Positions 6,588 to 7,098 of a DNA stretch of 7,098 nt are shown here, piece after piece (position 1 is the stretch's first letter; every line of letters begins with the position of its first letter). The DNA is from JBEGTT01 sp041179245 (GTDB lineage: Bacteria > Pseudomonadota > Gammaproteobacteria > Burkholderiales > Rhodocyclaceae), in the NCBI GenBank assembly GCA_041179245.1, contig JBEGTT010000223.1, positions 1-7,098 of the forward strand, given 5' to 3'. Made by a program: the position numbers and the translations under genes. The notes under the pieces are model-generated. The model saw nothing but the letters and a program-made list of their open reading frames with translations, was not told the origin of the DNA and ran no database searches.

Positions 6588-6617
6588 TTGCGACTAAGGG
6601 GTGATTTCAGATAGAAT
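6588..6617 (+). promoter_or_regulatory. Probable carA(B) promoter with GTTTGC start
   Basis: TTGCGA (6588-6593, four of six to TTGACA), an 18-base spacer and TAGAAT (6612-6617, five of six to TATAAT). Seven bases past the -10 the sequence is GTTTGC (6624-6629), so the likely first nucleotide is G6624. From memory, the E. coli carAB P1 transcript begins with the same GUUUGC and is controlled by UTP-sensitive reiterative transcription. The leader to the carA start would be 74 bases. The promoter is read from sequence; its regulation is inferred. Confidence 0.55.
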
Positions 6618-6660
6618 GCGAAGGTTTGCAACCAGCGAACGCCGGGCGGAGAATCCGTAA
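6616..6660 (+). CDS. Possible arginine-rich leader peptide upstream of carA
   Basis: ATG at 6616 opens a 14-codon frame, MRRFATSERRAENP, ending in TAA at 6658-6660. Four of 14 codons are arginine (CGA, AGG, CGC, CGG), and the stop lies inside the terminator hairpin just before its 3' arm. A leader peptide and terminator have, as I recall, been described for the P. aeruginosa car operon. Against it: the ATG overlaps the predicted carA -10, so only a transcript from farther upstream, for example from dapB, could carry it. The purine-rich TAAGGGGTGAT (6595-6605) is about 14 bases from the ATG when measured from its GGGG core, longer than usual. Confidence 0.25.
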   Translation: MRRFATSERRAENP

Positions 6661-6671
6661 CCGGCGTTTTT
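6638..6671 (+). terminator. Intrinsic terminator or attenuator in the carA leader
   Basis: AACGCCGG (6638-6645) pairs perfectly with CCGGCGTT (6661-6668). The loop carries a further CGGA/TCCG stem (6647-6650 with 6654-6657) closed by GAA. A run of five T residues (6667-6671) follows the GC stem. This is a classical rho-independent terminator 26 bases before the carA start. It can end dapB transcripts, but since it lies downstream of the predicted carA promoter it may also attenuate carA. Confidence 0.72.
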
Positions 6672-6685
6672 GCTACCCAGAATCT

Positions 6686-6691
6686 CAGGAG
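6686..6691 (+). promoter_or_regulatory. Ribosome binding site fixing the GTG start of carA
   Basis: CAGGAG followed by six bases and then GTG at 6698. It is the strongest ribosome site in the window, and it sets the start of carA although the codon is GTG and the frame stays open further upstream. Confidence 0.8.
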
Positions 6692-6697
6692 CGTCTT

Positions 6698-7098
6698 GTG
6701 TCCTTGCTGCCCAATCTTACGCCTGCCCTGCTTGCCCTAGCGGATGGAACTATTTTCCGGGGCTATTCCATCGGGGCTGATGGCATTACTAGCGGTGAGG
6801 TGGTGTTTAACACTGCACTGACCGGTTATCAGGAAATCCTGACTGATCCTTCTTATTCGCGTCAGATCGTGACGCTGACCTATCCGCATATCGGTAATGT
6901 GGGCTGTAACGCGGAAGACTTCGAGTCCAATGCCAACTATGCCGCTGGTCTGGTAATTCGAGATTTGCCTTTGGTGGCGTCCAGTTGGCGCAGTGAGGAA
7001 AGTCTTTCTGACTACCTGAAAAAGCACGGCGTGGTCGCCATCGCAGGGATTGATACTCGTCAGCTCACGCGTATTCTGCGAGAAAAAGGGGCTCAGGC
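6698..7098 (+). CDS. carA: CarA, carbamoyl-phosphate synthase small (glutamine amidotransferase) subunit, N-terminal part
   Basis: The first 133 codons of carA; the gene runs off the window end. CarA hydrolyses glutamine and channels ammonia to CarB, which makes carbamoyl phosphate for both arginine and pyrimidine synthesis. The visible part is the N-terminal domain: ALADGTIFRGYSIGA (about 13-27), GEVVFNTALTGYQEILTDPSYSRQIV (33-58), TYPHIGNVG (61-69), GLVIRDLPLVASSWR (83-97) and the IAGIDTRQLTRILREKGAQ stretch to the end. All of these match E. coli CarA closely. The class I amidotransferase domain with its catalytic cysteine lies beyond the window. The GTG start is supported by CAGGAG six bases upstream and gives about five residues more than E. 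coli at the N-terminus. carB is expected downstream. Regulation probably involves the promoter and hairpin in the preceding 167 bases. Confidence 0.96.
   Translation, partial: MSLLPNLTPALLALADGTIFRGYSIGADGITSGEVVFNTALTGYQEILTDPSYSRQIVTLTYPHIGNVGCNAEDFESNANYAAGLVIRDLPLVASSWRSEESLSDYLKKHGVVAIAGIDTRQLTRILREKGAQ

Overview
The window is a compact stretch of bacterial housekeeping chromosome. Every protein that can be named has its closest remembered relatives in Gammaproteobacteria, and the HemB, SlmA and recN-fur-bamE arrangement recall the Pseudomonadales/Oceanospirillales side of that class. Base composition is roughly balanced by eye. No phage, insertion sequence, CRISPR array, tRNA or rRNA is visible. 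The genus cannot be fixed from the sequence alone.

Layout: (1) 1-295, the 3' end of hemB (+). (2) On the minus strand, a response regulator without a recognised output domain (903-2030) followed after 26 bases by slmA (292-876), the nucleoid-occlusion factor; slmA converges on hemB and the two stop codons overlap. (3) A 70-base divergent spacer, then nadK (2113-3024) and recN (3028-4686) on the plus strand, only 3 bases apart and very likely one transcript. (4) fur (4683-5111, minus) converges on recN, again with overlapping stop codons. (5) A short divergent spacer with face-to-face -10 elements, then bamE (5184-5663), dapB (5718-6530) and the start of carA (6698 to the window end), all plus.

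The genes cover haem synthesis (HemB), division-site control (SlmA), NADP supply (NadK), double-strand break repair (RecN), iron-responsive regulation (Fur), outer-membrane protein assembly (BamE), lysine/diaminopimelate synthesis (DapB) and carbamoyl phosphate synthesis for arginine and pyrimidines (CarA). Only nadK-recN and the response regulator-slmA pair look like tight transcription units; dapB and carA are separated by a 167-base control region.

The most interesting stretch is that dapB-carA spacer. It holds a good sigma70-type promoter whose predicted start point reads GTTTGC, the same start sequence I recall for the E. coli carAB P1 promoter, where UTP-sensitive reiterative transcription operates. 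It also holds a strong intrinsic-terminator hairpin in the carA leader, and a 14-codon arginine-rich reading frame whose stop codon lies inside the hairpin. The second point of interest is the response regulator of unknown output placed directly upstream of slmA. No wholly new multi-gene system is evident.
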